Origin: Ottelia alismoides
Lineage: Eukaryota; Streptophyta; Magnoliopsida; Alismatales; Hydrocharitaceae
DNA: 64,000 bases
Assembly: GCA_037367405.1 (NCBI GenBank)
Contig: JAZKJV010000611.1
Coordinates: 248,001-312,000 of the forward strand
Direction of reading: 5' to 3'
Below are positions 21,822-35,481 of this stretch, piece by piece (within the stretch, counting starts at the first letter, position 1; each line of letters opens with the position of its first letter). The position numbers were made by a program, and so were the translations under genes. The notes under the pieces were generated by a model, which was not told where the DNA came from, did not search any database, and saw only the letters and a list, made by a program, of their open reading frames with translations.

Positions 21822-24800
21822 TGATCAATCCCTGATTCTCACTCTTTATTATTTTATTTTAACTATTTATCTTGGCAAAACAACATGTAAAAACATAACA
21901 TAACATTCTGCATGCATTTGTTAATATTGCATAATTAACATGTTTTTGTGCAAAAATAAAAGAATAAAGGAAAAGAAAAAGTAAGAAGGTATTTAGAATA
22001 AATACAAAGTGACCCAAACCTCAAGAGAAGGTCAAGCCTTGACTTGATCGCCAAATAAAATAAGTAGAGAGGGATAGGGTCCCTATATGTTATACATATT
22101 ACCTATGTGTGTAAATAGTTATTTTTGATAAAATAAAAGTAAATTATTATGTTTACTGCCTTGTATATATTTATGAAAATAAAATAAAAATCAGAAAAAT
22201 TAAAATCAAATAAAAATAAATTCCTCTTTTATTGTACAAAATACATGTATGAACACTACATCCCCTATTTACTATATACATGTAAATAACTCATAAAAAT
22301 AAAATAAACATTATTTTGCATTCCTAAAATTATGTTGAAAATAAATAAAATATAAAATAGGGGTATTTGTGTAAAACAATAAAATAAAAATTATTGTACA
22401 TATACATAGATATATTATACCTGCATATAATACTATATACTATATATACAATAGTTTATTTTTATAAAAATAATTAAAAATCGCAAGAAAAATCTTTGAA
22501 AAATAATAAACAAATCTTATTTTATACACTTTTTATTATGAATTCAATCACTATTTTTATTGAATTTTTAATCATTTTGTACATCCCTATTTTCTGATTG
22601 GTCAGTAGGCTTTGTTGACTCATGTCAACGCCTCCTCCCAGGTCAGGTCGGGTCGCCCACCTCTTCGTCGGACCTTCTTCTCCCCATTTTCACGCCCGAC
22701 CCTGACCATCCTTTGCTCTGACTCCTAACCGGAGCATCCTCTTAGGATCTGTGATCCTTGTGGATCCCTAGGAAGGCACAGATCTTCCTAGGGTTGTGCG
22801 CTTGCTCTCGATTCTTCCAACCCTTGGAGCATCCTATAAAAATCCTCTCTGCCGCTCCCAAGAACGGCAACTCGTGCCTCGCCCCTTCCTTCACCTCTAG
22901 AAACCTTTAGTTGAGTGACAGCGACCCGAGGACATCTTTGGATTGAAGTTTGGTGGCGTGTTCCCGCAACTCAGCTACGTGGTCAGAGCTCTACACTGCA
23001 TTCAACCTCCCTGCCCACCGCATCACTATTGAGGCCACAACCCCGACTACCATCTTCGTTTGAAGCCCAGGAACGAGTTCCAAGCCTTAGGTAATCCACT
23101 TATCCTCCACATTTTGTATGTTCCTATGATTCATCCATTTCTCTCCTCCACTGTTCATTTGCTCCGACCACCTGGTCGGAGCCTCATCTCACCCTCACAC
23201 CCGTATAGATCGACCCCTTGGCGAACAACACATCTTGCACCGCAACCTGATCATACTTAGACTCGGCCCTTAGGTTGATATTAAGATCAAGATCTCCTTT
23301 TGCCACCCTCGTCGGAAATCGACTCCCATTCGCATCGCTTCTTTCATATCCAGCTGCAATAACCTTTACTGGAGCATAGCCCCGAGTCCTGTCTTTCATT
23401 TGTAGGAACTCTCGTACGGTAGGTCCCTCTTTTGGATGCCTAGTTGCTTGGCGGAGCAGCTCCAGGCAGAGCTCCTTTATTCCGATCATCCGACCGTTAC
23501 TCATCTGATATGCCTCCAGCATTCGAAGCAAAGCACCCTTCCAGAGGTGCTAGACCATTTGGAGGCTCGATTAGACCAACGGAGATCAAAGATCGCCACC
23601 CATCAGTTCATCGATCATCTTCCACCACCGTTGGATGATGAGAAGAGAACCAATTCTGATCTTAGCCGATCGTCGCAGCAGCTTTTCGGACCGTTGGATC
23701 AGGACTGACACGTCAGATCCTGCCGCACGTCCCTGGCATTCTTCCCGCTGTTAGATGTTTTGCAGGGGGAGATCAGAGCCGTTAGAGCCCCCACACGCTC
23801 CTCACATGCCTCAGGGTATTTTGCATCTTTTATCTCCTACTTTTATGCTTTGTATGTTAGTCCATTAAATAGAGTTGTAAGTGTAGACATTTTGCAGTCA
23901 GAACCTCATAGTTTTACATATTTTCAATTTAGTCCATGTGTGAACTCACGTGTTGTCCCACGTGATTTTATGGTGTAGTTGCACTATCTACCCTGAACGT
24001 CTTCTATGTTATGTTTTGAATGAAATATTTCTGATATTTGCACTTATACCCCTGTACATGGCGTATTACTCATGTGCATTTATTTCCTAGACATTTTGCA
24101 TCTTTAGCCCCCAGTTTCTTATCTATGTTACTTTTTGACCATTGGACTTTATTAGAATTGCAACGAGGTCCCTGTGAACTGTCTGCTTAGTTTTTAATTG
24201 AATAATTACCAAATTAAGTCTAAAAATTACATTAAAATTATGGTTAACTCCTGCTAACACGTAATATTTATTATAATTTTTGGGGTTAATTTTGTATTGT
24301 ATTTTATTTTCTAAAAATAAAAGCCCCATAAAAAGCTTATTGTCTATTTTAAAAAATACATAAAAATTATAAAAAATGCTTTTTTAAAATTCACAAAAAT
24401 TTAGTGAGTGTTTGTTTTTGTTTGCTTTACTTCCAGTATCATTTTTGCTTTGAAAATCATCATAAAACCCCTAAAAATCTAAAAACTCTTAAAAACTTAT
24501 AAAAAACATAAATAATTCTAGAAAAAAAATACAATTCTGATCTTTTTTTGTTGCATTCTCTTTCTAGTTTACCTTAAAATTGCCCCCATGACATTAAGAC
24601 ACTTTAAGTATTTTCAATTTGTCATTTTGTCCTGGTTGTGCACAGTTTCCCTGTTTAGCTCTTGTTTTATTATTATTAGAAACCCCTAGAAAATTACCAA
24701 AAACACTTGAATAATTGGAAAAGTCAAAAATACTTTTATTCTTAATTTTTGAGTATTTTTGATCCGAATAAAAATTGAAAAGGAGTGATTGTGTACATAG

Positions 24801-25110
24801 TTTTCTTATTTGTTTGTTTTTGCTTATTAATTAAAAATCCTAAAAAATGCAAAATTAAAATTTAATAAAAATATGCATTTTAGCTTCTGAATTTCGACTA
24901 CTTCGAAGGATTTATTGTGCTCCTTGTGTTTGACCCTGGTCGTTATACCAAGTTAAAATAAATAGAGGAGATCGCTGACATTGTTTTTATGTGTTGATTG
25001 CTTGATTTGAATGGTTCTCTATTTTTCTTGTTGAGCTTGGGACTTGGGATCCAGGTCGCAACGACCCTTTGTTTTTATTTCCTAACCTGTGTCACCCAGG
25101 CCGCTCATCA
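21822..25110 (+). mobile_element. Solo LTR C of the gypsy family
   Basis: 3289 bp on the plus strand, from TGATCAATCCCTGATTCTCA to CCGCTCATCA, inserted into LTR D. LTR D sequence resumes on the right in register. Flanks are AAAAT (21817-21821) and AAAAG (25111-25115), a target-site copy with one change. It contains the U3 block (22010-22080), TATA box (22835), an LTR U5 with paired CACGTG words (about 23943-23966) and the inner motif GGTCGTTATACCAAG (about 24948). No primer site follows, so it is a solo LTR. Confidence 0.75.
22835..22842 (+). promoter_or_regulatory. TATA box of LTR C
   Basis: TATAAAAA in the context CATCCTATAAAAATCC, inside the GC-richer core of the LTR. Confidence 0.55.
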
Positions 25111-25960
25111 AAAAGTTTCATGTTGAGGGTATTATTATTTGAGGTGTAAATAATAAAGAAAAAATAGGTCCCAAAAACCTATTATTGATGAATAAAAATT
25201 ATGATTTTCAATCTGTATTTTGTACAGTTAGACACCCTATCTCCCCCTAATTTATTCCTTGTCGACCAAGTCATCATGATGATTGGGTCTCGGAGTCTAG
25301 GGTCACTTAGTGTCTTTGACACATCATTCTTTTTATTTCTTTACCTCATTCTTTTATTTTGGAATTAAAAATCAATATCCATACAATATTCTAATGTCAA
25401 TTATTGAGTTTTATTTTGCACAAATTAATGTTATAGACATGCATTTATCTAGGGATTTAAGGCCAAAATGAAAGAAAAAAAGGTGATGAAATGGAGGTTC
25501 ATCACCTAACCGGCATGAAAGAGAAACAAAGAAGAACCAAGAGCCGTGTAGACTATCTTAGCGTAGCTTTTATTTTTTGAGAGAGAGACTCTATTTTATA
25601 ATTTGTAATAATACATGAGACTTTGGACAATCAGACTTATCGGGCCTATTTTACCAAGTGATTGTTCACTTGAGGGCTCGCACGGTTTTACATGTTTTCA
25701 TCACCTTCTTCACTTTTGTCCTCCCTATTTTTCTTCTTAGTTTCTTTTATTTCTTTTGTTTTGAGCTTGTCAATTTTTCTATTTTGTGTCTTTATTGATT
25801 GAGCCCTTAGACACTCAGGTTTGCTCGCTCAGTATTGAGGTCCAAAGTCGAATTATATCTCCTGCACCTATAGTTCATTGGGCTTAGACTTAGTCAAAGT
25901 AATTTATGCTTCACGTTAATAACAATTCATGTTTAGAGAGATTTCAGTGCGTGCATTACG

Positions 25961-25986
25961 CACACACACACAAACACTCACACACA

Positions 25987-26047
<61 letters not shown>

Positions 26048-26048
26048 T
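25961..26048. repeat. (CA)n-(TA)n microsatellite
   Basis: About 70 bp of CA repeats with a few interruptions, followed by about 18 bp of TA. It lies in the leader of element E2. Confidence 0.95.
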
Positions 26049-27419
26049 AGTTTACATTTATGTGTAGATCACTTTGCATGTAGAGCGTTGGAGCAAGGTA
26101 CATATTTCTGACTTTGCATTTGTATTCATAATTTTCTCGTGCATCGTCTTTTCTGACTTCTTCCCCTATTTTCTTAGACTTAAGAATAAAAAGAAATTAG
26201 AAAGTTCGTTAGGTGTATGCATGATATTTACCCCAAATAAGTGATAACCCGAAAAAAATAAAAGAAGTGACTTCTAAGAAAAATCTTGACCAAAATTAAA
26301 CTTTATTAATGGACTTCATTGGATTGGGTTCATAAATCCCACATTGTTTTCAGATACCTTCCAGGCAGAGTGAGGCATACCCCTAGGATTTAGAGCCCAA
26401 ATCCCAACTTGGATTACTGCCTTGTCTATTGCATGGGTCACGAAGTACCAACACTTCTATCAGTGTGTGGGTGAGCAGGGCTGAGTTTGCTTGTGGATTC
26501 AGTCTGAAGTATCGAGCATAGGGGAACTATTACGTTGGGTTCCTGACTCATCATGCCACGTTCGAGTGGGGTCGTTTCTACTTGCAAACTCCGTCCAGAG
26601 TACTTGATTCGCCATATTAGCTTCCTCCCTCTACTTCTTTGGCTGAGTAGTGGGCTCATATTCGATAACATGAATACTTAAAAAAGTATAGGCTACAAGT
26701 TACAAAGAAAGTGGGAAGTACATACCACTTGTCTAGTAGTACTCACTCTCCTATAGGGTTAGCTGATAAGGACATGTTACAAGATGGCATGGAAATAACA
26801 ATAAAAACTAGCAAGATAAATAGTCGAACTCTCACGACTTCATGAGATGTGTTAGTGAACCTACCCATGTTTTGAGGTTTGGTTGATTAGTTTTAACTTG
26901 GTCAAGATCAAAAAAATTGCACACTTGCACCGCTTCTTCACTTATTCTTCTATCTCGCTCACTTTGAGCCCTTCCTCACTCTCTCTTCACTTCTTCATTT
27001 CATGCCCTACTCCATAATCACCACACTCTTCTTGACTCATATGATGCCACATCTAGGATGGTTTAGTTTGACCTTGAACACCCCCATTGATTCCCTGATG
27101 TTGACATCTCAAATAATACAGGGAAATTTCTGAGAGTTTAGTTTAAACTTTGCGAATTTCTCTCTAGACTCCCTGATTTTCACTTGATTCCAATGTTAAG
27201 ATGAATCTTGTCTCGATCTTTATTCCTTCACCACCTACATTTCACCAACAAACCCATTGTTAGAGATTGACTCTTATATCGAACTTGCTCCTTCATTTCT
27301 GATGACTGACGGAATCTATTTCACAATACAGCCCGAGACAAATTCGTATTCTGAGATGGCTCCTCATGGACGTGGGAAGGGATCGAGTTCGGATCATGAT
27401 ACAAATTAAAATGAAGTTA

Positions 27420-29290
27420 ACAGTTTAATATTAGCATCTATCTAGGATATTCAACAATAGTTGACTAACCAAGCACTTGCCTAGGTTGCCTTCCAAGATA
27501 TGCTAAATGATTTGAGGAGGAAATCAGAGGAAAAAGAGCATCGAGGAGATGATGAAGACCAATATGATGGTGATGATGACCAGTTCGTAGGACCTCATGG
27601 GGGTGGAGATCAGATAAGAGATGCTCCAAAACTGATAATGAAAGAAATATACAACCTGGTGCCGACCAGGTGATTGAGTAGATTCAGATCCCGCTAATCC
27701 ACAGACATTTGAGCTAAAGCCACAACTCTTGTCACTTCTTCCAAAATCCCATGGGAACATTAATGAGGAATCGTTTATCCATCTACAACAATTTGGTCTG
27801 GCACCACACATTACCCCAACATTCTGTTGGGTGCTATCAAGATGACCGCTTTTCATTTAGCCTTCAGGACAAAGCATTATATTAGATTAATCCTTGAGGG
27901 AAGGTGGTACTGAATTGGGGGGAGCTGAAGTCATCTTTTTTCAACAAATTGTATCCCTTTGGTTGTCTCAATCAGATGCATGCTAGGATTTATAACTTCT
28001 CCTGGCAACCCTACAAAAGTATTCATGAAGCTTGGGAGAGATTCAAAGATTTATAGGAAAATGCCCCCACCACGATATCCCGAGGACCATCCTGGTCCAA
28101 CATTTCTTTTGCGGTTTGACTCAAGAAAGTCATAGGTTGGTTGATGTCGAGTGTGATGGAACTCATTTCAATAAATAATAAGATGTCATCTAGCAGATAT
28201 TTGAAGAGATGGACGACTCATGTTGTCTTCATCTCGAGCCTATCAGCAGACTCCACAAATCCACCACAAGGCTGTCAACTTGGCGGTATCATATGCAGAG
28301 GTTATGGATGAAAGCTCCAACTTGAGAATTATTGAGAACCACCTATCCAAAATGGTCATTATTGAAAAGCAATCATAGGATCTTGAGAAACTGGTTGTGA
28401 TTGAACAACGAACTAAGAATCTAGACAAACTAGATCTGATTACCAAGCAATTAGATCTCTTGGTGAGCACAATTAATTCCACAGTCTGCGAGCCCATCAC
28501 TCGATTCTCCTGCTGAGCAAAAGGAACCATCACCACCACAAATGAGTCACGAGCAACCTTAATATGTATAGCACGCGTACTATGTGCATGCACCCGATTA
28601 GGCACCAATGAAGCAGTCAGAGGCACAGATGGTTGTCTACCACCCTGAGCCCCAACCATCTTTTGTCAAGCTATTTTTCCCACCTCCACCACAACTTTAG
28701 GAGTTGAAAGGAACATGGATAAATGAACAACAACATACCTGTCTAGGTTGACATCAACAGGGTCAGTCATCGGCCCTTCAGCCATACCACCGATTTCATG
28801 GTGGGAGACTTGTTTAGAGCCAACCTCACCATCAACCTCCACAACAAGCTCATACATGGAGGCAGAATTACCAACAACCAGCTTATTGCCAGCAGCAACA
28901 ATCAGAAACAATTGGCTGCTAACTATCAGAACTAGTACCCTCCTCCTCATTTATACCATCAATATCCTCCACATTCTTGTTTTTCAAGTTATTATCAACT
29001 GCCTCCACCCTACTACCAGTCTCAATGGCCACAACATGTTGAGCCTTCTGAGGCTGCTCTAGTCAATCTGGTACTTGATCGCTTGGATAGTTAGTGAAGG
29101 GTTTGTTTGACATGGGACAGAAGACGGATGACCTCACTACCGCAAAGACCATCATTCCTACGCAGCTTGAGGCAAATCCCAATAACTTCTATTGAAAGGA
29201 GCGGGTAGCTTGTAATGCCCCACATAAGTCAAGAATGAATAATGTCTTTTTATTTAAATATGTTACTCTCAGGAGCGGTAGGACATTGCA
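27420..29290 (+). pseudogene. Athila-like gag pseudogene of element E2
   Basis: No long frame survives, but conserved gag words are readable in order on the plus strand: MTAFHLAFRTKHYIRL (from 27842), a LNWGELKSSFFNKLYP stretch (about 27912-27960), HEAWERFKD (28024-28050), FEEMDDS (about 28200) and VTLRSGR (29262-29282), the last being the gag-pol linker motif of Athila-type elements. A Pro/Gln-rich stretch lies between (about 28680-28960). Multiple stops interrupt it. Confidence 0.7.
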
Positions 29291-31090
29291 ATCGACTTCC
29301 ACCGTGAAGGGTATGAATAAAGCTGCTTCAAAGAGCGGGTCATCAGCGAGTTTTGCATTAAGTCGGGAGAACTAGAATGGAGGAGCAACACTAGATCAAC
29401 CCAAAAAATGAAGAAAACAAAAAAATACCAAAAAGATACTAACAACCAAGTCCATGTCATGTCGCCAAGGAGACGCCAACAAACTTGCAGCTGATCCTGT
29501 ACCATTTGACGGAGCCTATAATGCAATATTTTGTTCTCCCCTAGTCATGGATGATTGTACTCCTTTTTGTCATCCATCTGTACAATGTGATGTGGACATT
29601 AATCGTAATGTTGTTTTGAATGATGTCAATATTCCGTATACCGATGCTATGAAAATGAAAAAGTAAAAAAATGAAAATTGCTTTGTTTGATTGATGAATC
29701 CATGATTCATTAACACTTATGTCACATTTTGTCTTAAAATCCATAACAAATATATGTAAATATGCATTAATTTACACATCTTATCAAAATTCCATTCATG
29801 AAAAAAAATATTTTTATGCATTAAAAATATATAAATAAATAAAAGAATAAAAAGAAAGAAAAGAAGGTAGATTGTAAATATGTATATATGTATAGTATGA
29901 CTAATTAAATATAAATAGAACTGTAAGTTATATTTATATGACCTAACCCCCGAGACCAAGTCATCATGGATTGATCGATAAAGAATAAAGTAGGGGAAAT
30001 AATGAAGAAAACAACAAAAATAACTAATCTTGGAGATCATACACTAATTCCTACTTATTCATTATTTATCAAATCTTCATATAATTTTAATTAATTCATT
30101 TTTATATATTCAAACTCTTCTCCTATATGTTTATAAATATATATAATCATGAAAAATTCCAACATGGATATATATGAAGAAATTTGGTTTACAAATTGTT
30201 AAATACCCAACTTCCAAACCTCATAACTCCTTCACACGAACTCCATTTTAACTCTACTCACCTTTAAAGTTCATAAAATAATATTCTCTAATTAATAAAA
30301 GTGATTTTAATAAAATTAGAATCTTTTTTAAAAAAGTTGATTTTGGGACCTACTGACAACTAATTGCTGGGCTATTTATTTTATTTTGTACATATTATTT
30401 ATAGAAGACTTGATTTTATAATTTTTTATTATTTTCTTGATATTGTAGTCTAGGTATAAATAATTTCAGAATTTAAACCTTCATTTAGTATTTTAAGTAA
30501 TTGAAAAATATCTTAAAAGTAGATGAATTTGAATTGTAGGTTAGATACCTATATTTATCAATATACATAAATTAATTTATTAAAATCCATAAAAAATCAT
30601 ACAACTCTTATTTATTATTACATCAAATAATAATATAAAAATAATACATTATTTATTAAAATAGTGAATTAAAAATGTATATTTCATTATTAAATATAAT
30701 ATATATGTATTTATTAATGTTATATTTATAATTCATAAAAAATATATTATTTATAAAAATAAATTATATCATAAATTATATAATTTAATTATATACATTT
30801 CTTGTTTTTATAATTATTTAAATAAAGTTATTTACTATTTAATCATATTTTATACTAAAATATATTTTTTTGGCCAATGCGGTGCTCACGTGCATCAGCA
30901 CCACAACCTTCTTCTTCTTCCTCTTCTTCAATAAGGAGGTCTATTGGTTTTGTTCCAACGATCCAATTTTAAGGATTTTTCCCACCTTCCTTTTCCATCC
31001 AATATTCGATCCAACCCATCCATCTTCTTCACTTCATAACCAATCTACATGTCATCCCTTCGATCAGATCCAATCCGACTCCCTTTCTCC

Positions 31091-31097
31091 TATAAAA
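31091..31097 (+). promoter_or_regulatory. TATA box of LTR G
   Basis: TATAAAA in the context CTCCTATAAAATCAC, like those of the other family LTRs. Confidence 0.5.
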
Positions 31098-31205
31098 TCA
31101 CATTAATACCATTATTCACAACTAACTTCTCCTAAACTTCTCCAGCACCTCCTGATCTAGAACCTACTAGCCTTCCTTCTCACCATATTCCGCCCGCCTC
31201 TGGTG

Positions 31206-31210
31206 GTGAC
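31206..31210. repeat. Target-site duplication of the copia element, left copy
   Basis: GTGAC immediately before the LTR start TGTAAGCAAT; identical to 42712-42716. Confidence 0.95.
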
Positions 31211-33747
31211 TGTAAGCAATGCGAGCCCGAGGCGAACCATTCCTACAATACATGTTATTGTAATAAATGATTTATCAATAAACGTTATTGATTTTGTTTC
31301 ACTCCCTTTCTGATATTGAATGAATGAATGCACTATAAGGTCCCTCTGTACAATAAGGGTTATGTACCATGGCCAACTTGATAATCATACAACTGTTGAT
31401 TCAATGATTGAATCATAGAGGCTGATGCTTGGATGAATATCTAAGGAGTTAGATAGAGGGCTCATCAAGCATCATCAATGATTAACAAGTACAGATCTCC
31501 ATTTTTAGTGGGATATGGCAATCCCATCTTATTAGACTGATATCTAATCGACCTCTTAATGCAGGTTCTCTGCATGGGAATATTGATTCGGAGGTATCAG
31601 ATTAGTTGGGTCAATGAGATGACTTAACGAGATCGAGATAACCAAAGACCTATGATGAATACTATCACATCACAGGCAAACATCCTCTGACCAGAGACAG
31701 ATGTATTACTATATGTCTGAGTATGTACATTTGGCAGACCAATATGTTGATGACCTAATCAAGGTCTATATACCGGCGAGCTGGTGTGCATGTAAGGGCA
31801 TATGAGTAATATGATCCCTCAAAGGGATCATACATGTTCACTTGTGAACCGGGAGACATGAGCTCACTCATGAGGTATTGGGATTGATCAAATTTCATGC
31901 ATGGTCATCATGCTTTAGAAGCATGATATGAATTTGAAGGTAAGATATATGCTTTGTGAAAGCATATGATCTATACCATATCCCAAGGACCAAGATTGAG
32001 AAACTTAATGATCAGACTATGAAGATGACAGTGTAAAAGTGATCTATATCTTCATGATGATCATGAGTCTTCCAGTATGCAGGATGTGCAGGTATTGGGA
32101 ATACCTGAAGGATGATTTTATCATAAACCGATTGTATACCCATGACGCTTCCATTCCGAGGGAGTGATGAAACAGGACTGGATTTTAGTGACTCCTCTCA
32201 TCAGAGAAGTGACCTAACCTTAGTCCATTTATTGGACATTGATCTGAATGAGATTCAGATGCAATGAGAAGATTAGGTTACAATCTTGATTTAATCAAGC
32301 ATCTATGAGAGGTCCATGGGATCTGGATTTGAGATGTAATCTCAATATCCAAGTCATTATACGTGGAAAAATACAATCACCCTGTCCTTATCTCCAAGTA
32401 TCTGAGGAGAAATAGCATTGTTCTTAAATGGTTTAAGAGCAATTCCATAAGATCTAAGTAAAGAGAAGTTGATAATTAAATGTGATTTAATTATCATGAT
32501 GTATGAGAAATTATCCAATATAATTAAATGAGATTTAATTATTATGGATAAGAATAATGTGGATAGTAATATCCAATTATTCATAATATATTATAAAAGT
32601 GATTTATAATGTATTAGAGAGAGTTATATATAATTTATATTGGTAGATTAATTATTAATGTGTATTGGATACACGTTGTCTAATTAATTGAAAATATAAA
32701 TTACATTTTGTTTTGGGTTGTGAATATGATTCACAATATTCCAATGTCAAGATTGCAATATTTCCAAAATTAATTGAGAATTATTTTGGTTAATTAAAAT
32801 ACCAACAAATTGTTGTTGGAAAAATAAGTAGAGAGAAAATCAAGGAGATGTGCAATCTCATGGTAATCCATGAGATAGCCCTCCCATTAGGAAAGGAGGG
32901 GGCAGCACCAATTCCCTTGTGGGATTGGTGGCCGTCACCTCCCTCCAAAGGGGAAGGTTGATCTCCTTTGTTCTCTCTCTCCTTATTTGATTGGTATAAT
33001 TTGGTATTAATATTTATTTTATTTATCAAATATATTTTTATCAAAATTAAATTACAAGTTGTTGGTTTTTACCAACAACAATCTTGACCATTGGATTGAC
33101 ATAAATCAATCTCATCCATTGATTTTATATGTCACATGGATTGAGATCCATGGATCCCAAAAATCCTATAAATAGAGAGGCATACTTTGCTCTCTTTACA
33201 TGCTATTTGTAGCACTCTTCTCTCTCTCTCTCTCTCTTTCTCCATACTCGACATCCCTCTCTCCCCTTCTTCTTGGTGGCCGTCCACCATACTTTGGTGG
33301 AGAGAATCGTTGATGCCCGCGCCATCGTGCTGCCGCTTCGACGCTCTGCGGTTCTCCGTCTACTTGGAGTGCTTCGCTCACGAAGGAGACGTTCGATCTT
33401 GTGCGACGAGATCAGGAGCAACTGTGCTTGGATCAACTTCTTGGATTGCGAGGACTACGCGGTTCATCCCCGCGCTCGCAAGCAATCTCTCCGACGATCG
33501 GACTTGAGACAGGAGGTCTCTTCTCTTAGAGACTCGATCAACCACGCTTCAAGAGGTATTGTATTATACTTGTTGTGGTTATAGATGAAACGATCCGAGA
33601 ATTATTCTTGGATCATGTGGTTTCATCGAATAATTTTTTTTAAAATTCTGCTGCACCGAACAACTAGTACGACTAGTCGTTCTTCGTCGTATCCGATATG
33701 ATGCTCACGCTTCCGTGATGCGCTTGAGGATTTCTCTGTATCCTTCA
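31211..33747 (+). repeat. 5' LTR of the copia element
   Basis: 2537 bp, from TGTAAGCAATG to GTATCCTTCA. It ends two bases before the primer site. A CT microsatellite (about 33221-33240) follows the TATA box. It has a segment of about 105 bp (around 32050-32165) that is replaced by a short unrelated stretch in the 3' LTR. Confidence 0.95.
33167..33174 (+). promoter_or_regulatory. TATA box of the copia 5' LTR
   Basis: TATAAATA in the context CCTATAAATAGAGAGG. The same box lies at 42115-42122 in the 3' LTR. It marks the U3/R boundary; the CT-rich stretch lies downstream. Confidence 0.75.
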
Positions 33748-33749
33748 AG

Positions 33750-33762
33750 TGGTATCAGAGCC
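33750..33762 (+). promoter_or_regulatory. Primer-binding site of the copia element (tRNA-iMet)
   Basis: TGGTATCAGAGCC, two bases after the LTR end. This is the standard initiator-methionine tRNA complement used by plant copia elements. Confidence 0.95.
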
Positions 33763-35481
33763 TTAGGTCGATGGTTTCAAATAATGATTCGCTAACCGAG
33801 AACGACTTGTGTTCGTTAAGGTCGCGAAAGTTTTCATCGCATTTGATTTCGCAGATCTGTTTAGTAAATAAATTCAGCACTGTTTAAATTGTTTAAATAC
33901 GAATTTAATACTTGCATTTTGTTCCCCAATAAATAAGGAAACCACAGGATCTGAGTTTGCGTAAATCGGATTTCGTATGCTCTAGATATGGTAGTTTTAA
34001 TGAACATGTATTCACTGTTACGGGAACTGCGAATCTTAACGTAATTAAAGTGTTAATTACTGATTAGAGACACCTCGAAATGCATGAAAATCATATAGAT
34101 TCTATTGTAAATCAAATTATCAAACTTTGGAAACTGACTTTGCTTAATTTAGATTTAAATTGATTGAGATATACTAATTTTAGTAAGTAGGGGTCACTGC
34201 TGAAATTACTTTCCTAATCAAGAACCATGTGATTGTCAATTAATGCAATTAATTGTTAATTTCGAGAAATAATTATGAAAAATATTTGAGAAATATTAGA
34301 AGATGATTATTTCCTTAATTGACTTGGCCCCAATCAATTAATTGATTCGATTTGATCTAAATCATAATTGGAATCACAATCATCAAACTCCTTGCTTGAA
34401 TAGGATTGGGAATTTGTCTAGCAAATTTCCTTATAATCAAAATTGTTTTGATTACTATACGGTATAATTTCGGCTGAAGAACCGATGATCATCTCAAGTA
34501 CAAATTAATCAATTTGGCATTATCCTTTCCCGATGCGGATATGGTGTCTAGTCGGGGATCGCTGGGGTAGCAGGTTGCAATGTATGCGGTCTGTTCCACT
34601 CCCACCGGTACTGGCCATGACAACGGGTAGGGCCGGGATAATGTCCTAGGGATTAAGATGTATTTTTCTAATTATTAAAAACACGAATTAATACGTACTT
34701 TGAGAATAATACCATATATATTCAAGCATAACATTAAGTTTGATGGATTGAATTGGATTGATAATTTATTTAATATGATTAAGTTAATTATGTCCAATTA
34801 AGAATACTCTAATATGATTAGAGTTAATAATTCCCTTGGAAGAATTAATTATATGAATGTGATTCATAGTAATTAATTAAATTTGAATAAGAGGTGGAGG
34901 ATCACATAAGTGACATCCATGGTCTCCCGTCAAGGCGAAGGGTTTCCGTCGCTAGGGATTGTATATAAGAGACGTCTGTACGAAGTGACAGCTCCTATAT
35001 ACAAGCGCATCTGGATCAGACTCTTTTCTTCTCGAAAGAGTAAGGCCGTATGCGTAGTGACCCCAATATCGGATCCTCATATTATTGAGTCGATATTGGA
35101 TTGCGCATAGCGAGTTCTAATCCTGTTGACGGTTGGTTCAATTAATGACGGGTCAACATCACCTTAGGGGTGGTGGGCCCGGGCATTAAAGACCGAATTG
35201 GGAAATGCAAGTTGAACTTGCAAGGCAGAATGTGTTCCCGCTTCTCATTATTGGAGTTGCAGTTTCTCATATTATTGGGATGTAACAAAGATAAAGAGGA
35301 GATCCCAGTTCTTGCTTGAGATATAGAGGTAAGTATATCTCTTACTTTGAAAGTGATTAAGGGAATGAACTTTCAAAGTTGACATTGCAAGAATAATTTG
35401 ATTTAAAATGCCTTAATCAAATATCATAAAATTGAATATATGATTATATATTCTAATATAGTACATTCTCAATTTCAGAAA
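33763..35481 (+). other. Long leader of the copia element
   Basis: 1.7 kb without a convincing reading frame. It contains an imperfect inverted pair GGCATTATCC / GGGATAATGTCC (about 34517 and 34635) bounding a GC-richer stretch that could fold. A longer open frame at 34910-35110 has no recognisable product. Confidence 0.6.

Larger units (their letters stand above)
14620..25504 (-). mobile_element. Old gypsy LTR D, split by three insertions
   Basis: Pieces at about 14620-15260, 16140-17266, 20746-21821 and 25111-25504 line up in order with the family LTR and sum to about 3.2 kb. They hold the inner-end motif CCTGGTATAGCTTCC (14711), the CTCCCTTGCAATTTT U5 stretch (about 16200), a GGTCAACAGTCC core (about 21030), the conserved U3 block (25235-25310) and the outer palindrome ending GGTTCATCA at 25504. 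The left end is blurred, and no primer site or polypurine tract is seen on either side. It is either a solo LTR or an element that has lost its interior. Confidence 0.65.
25505..29691 (+). mobile_element. Decayed Athila-like element E2, leader and gag
   Basis: Plus-strand interior of a gypsy element. The leader (25505 to about 27400) shares blocks with the leader at 63560-64000, such as TTGTAATAAT...GTTCACTTG.GGGCTC and GCTTGCTCGG-like words. A gag pseudogene follows. Its 5' LTR is not found to the left, where LTR D abuts it. At 29692 it is cut by LTR G. Heavily decayed, so it is among the oldest layers. Confidence 0.65.

Noticed and set aside
25961..26048. CRISPR-like or other structured array
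   Set aside because: It is a simple CA/TA microsatellite in a plant repeat, without spacers.
34910..35110. Small gene in the copia leader
   Set aside because: 66 residues without a recognisable domain, in a leader that is non-coding in this kind of element.
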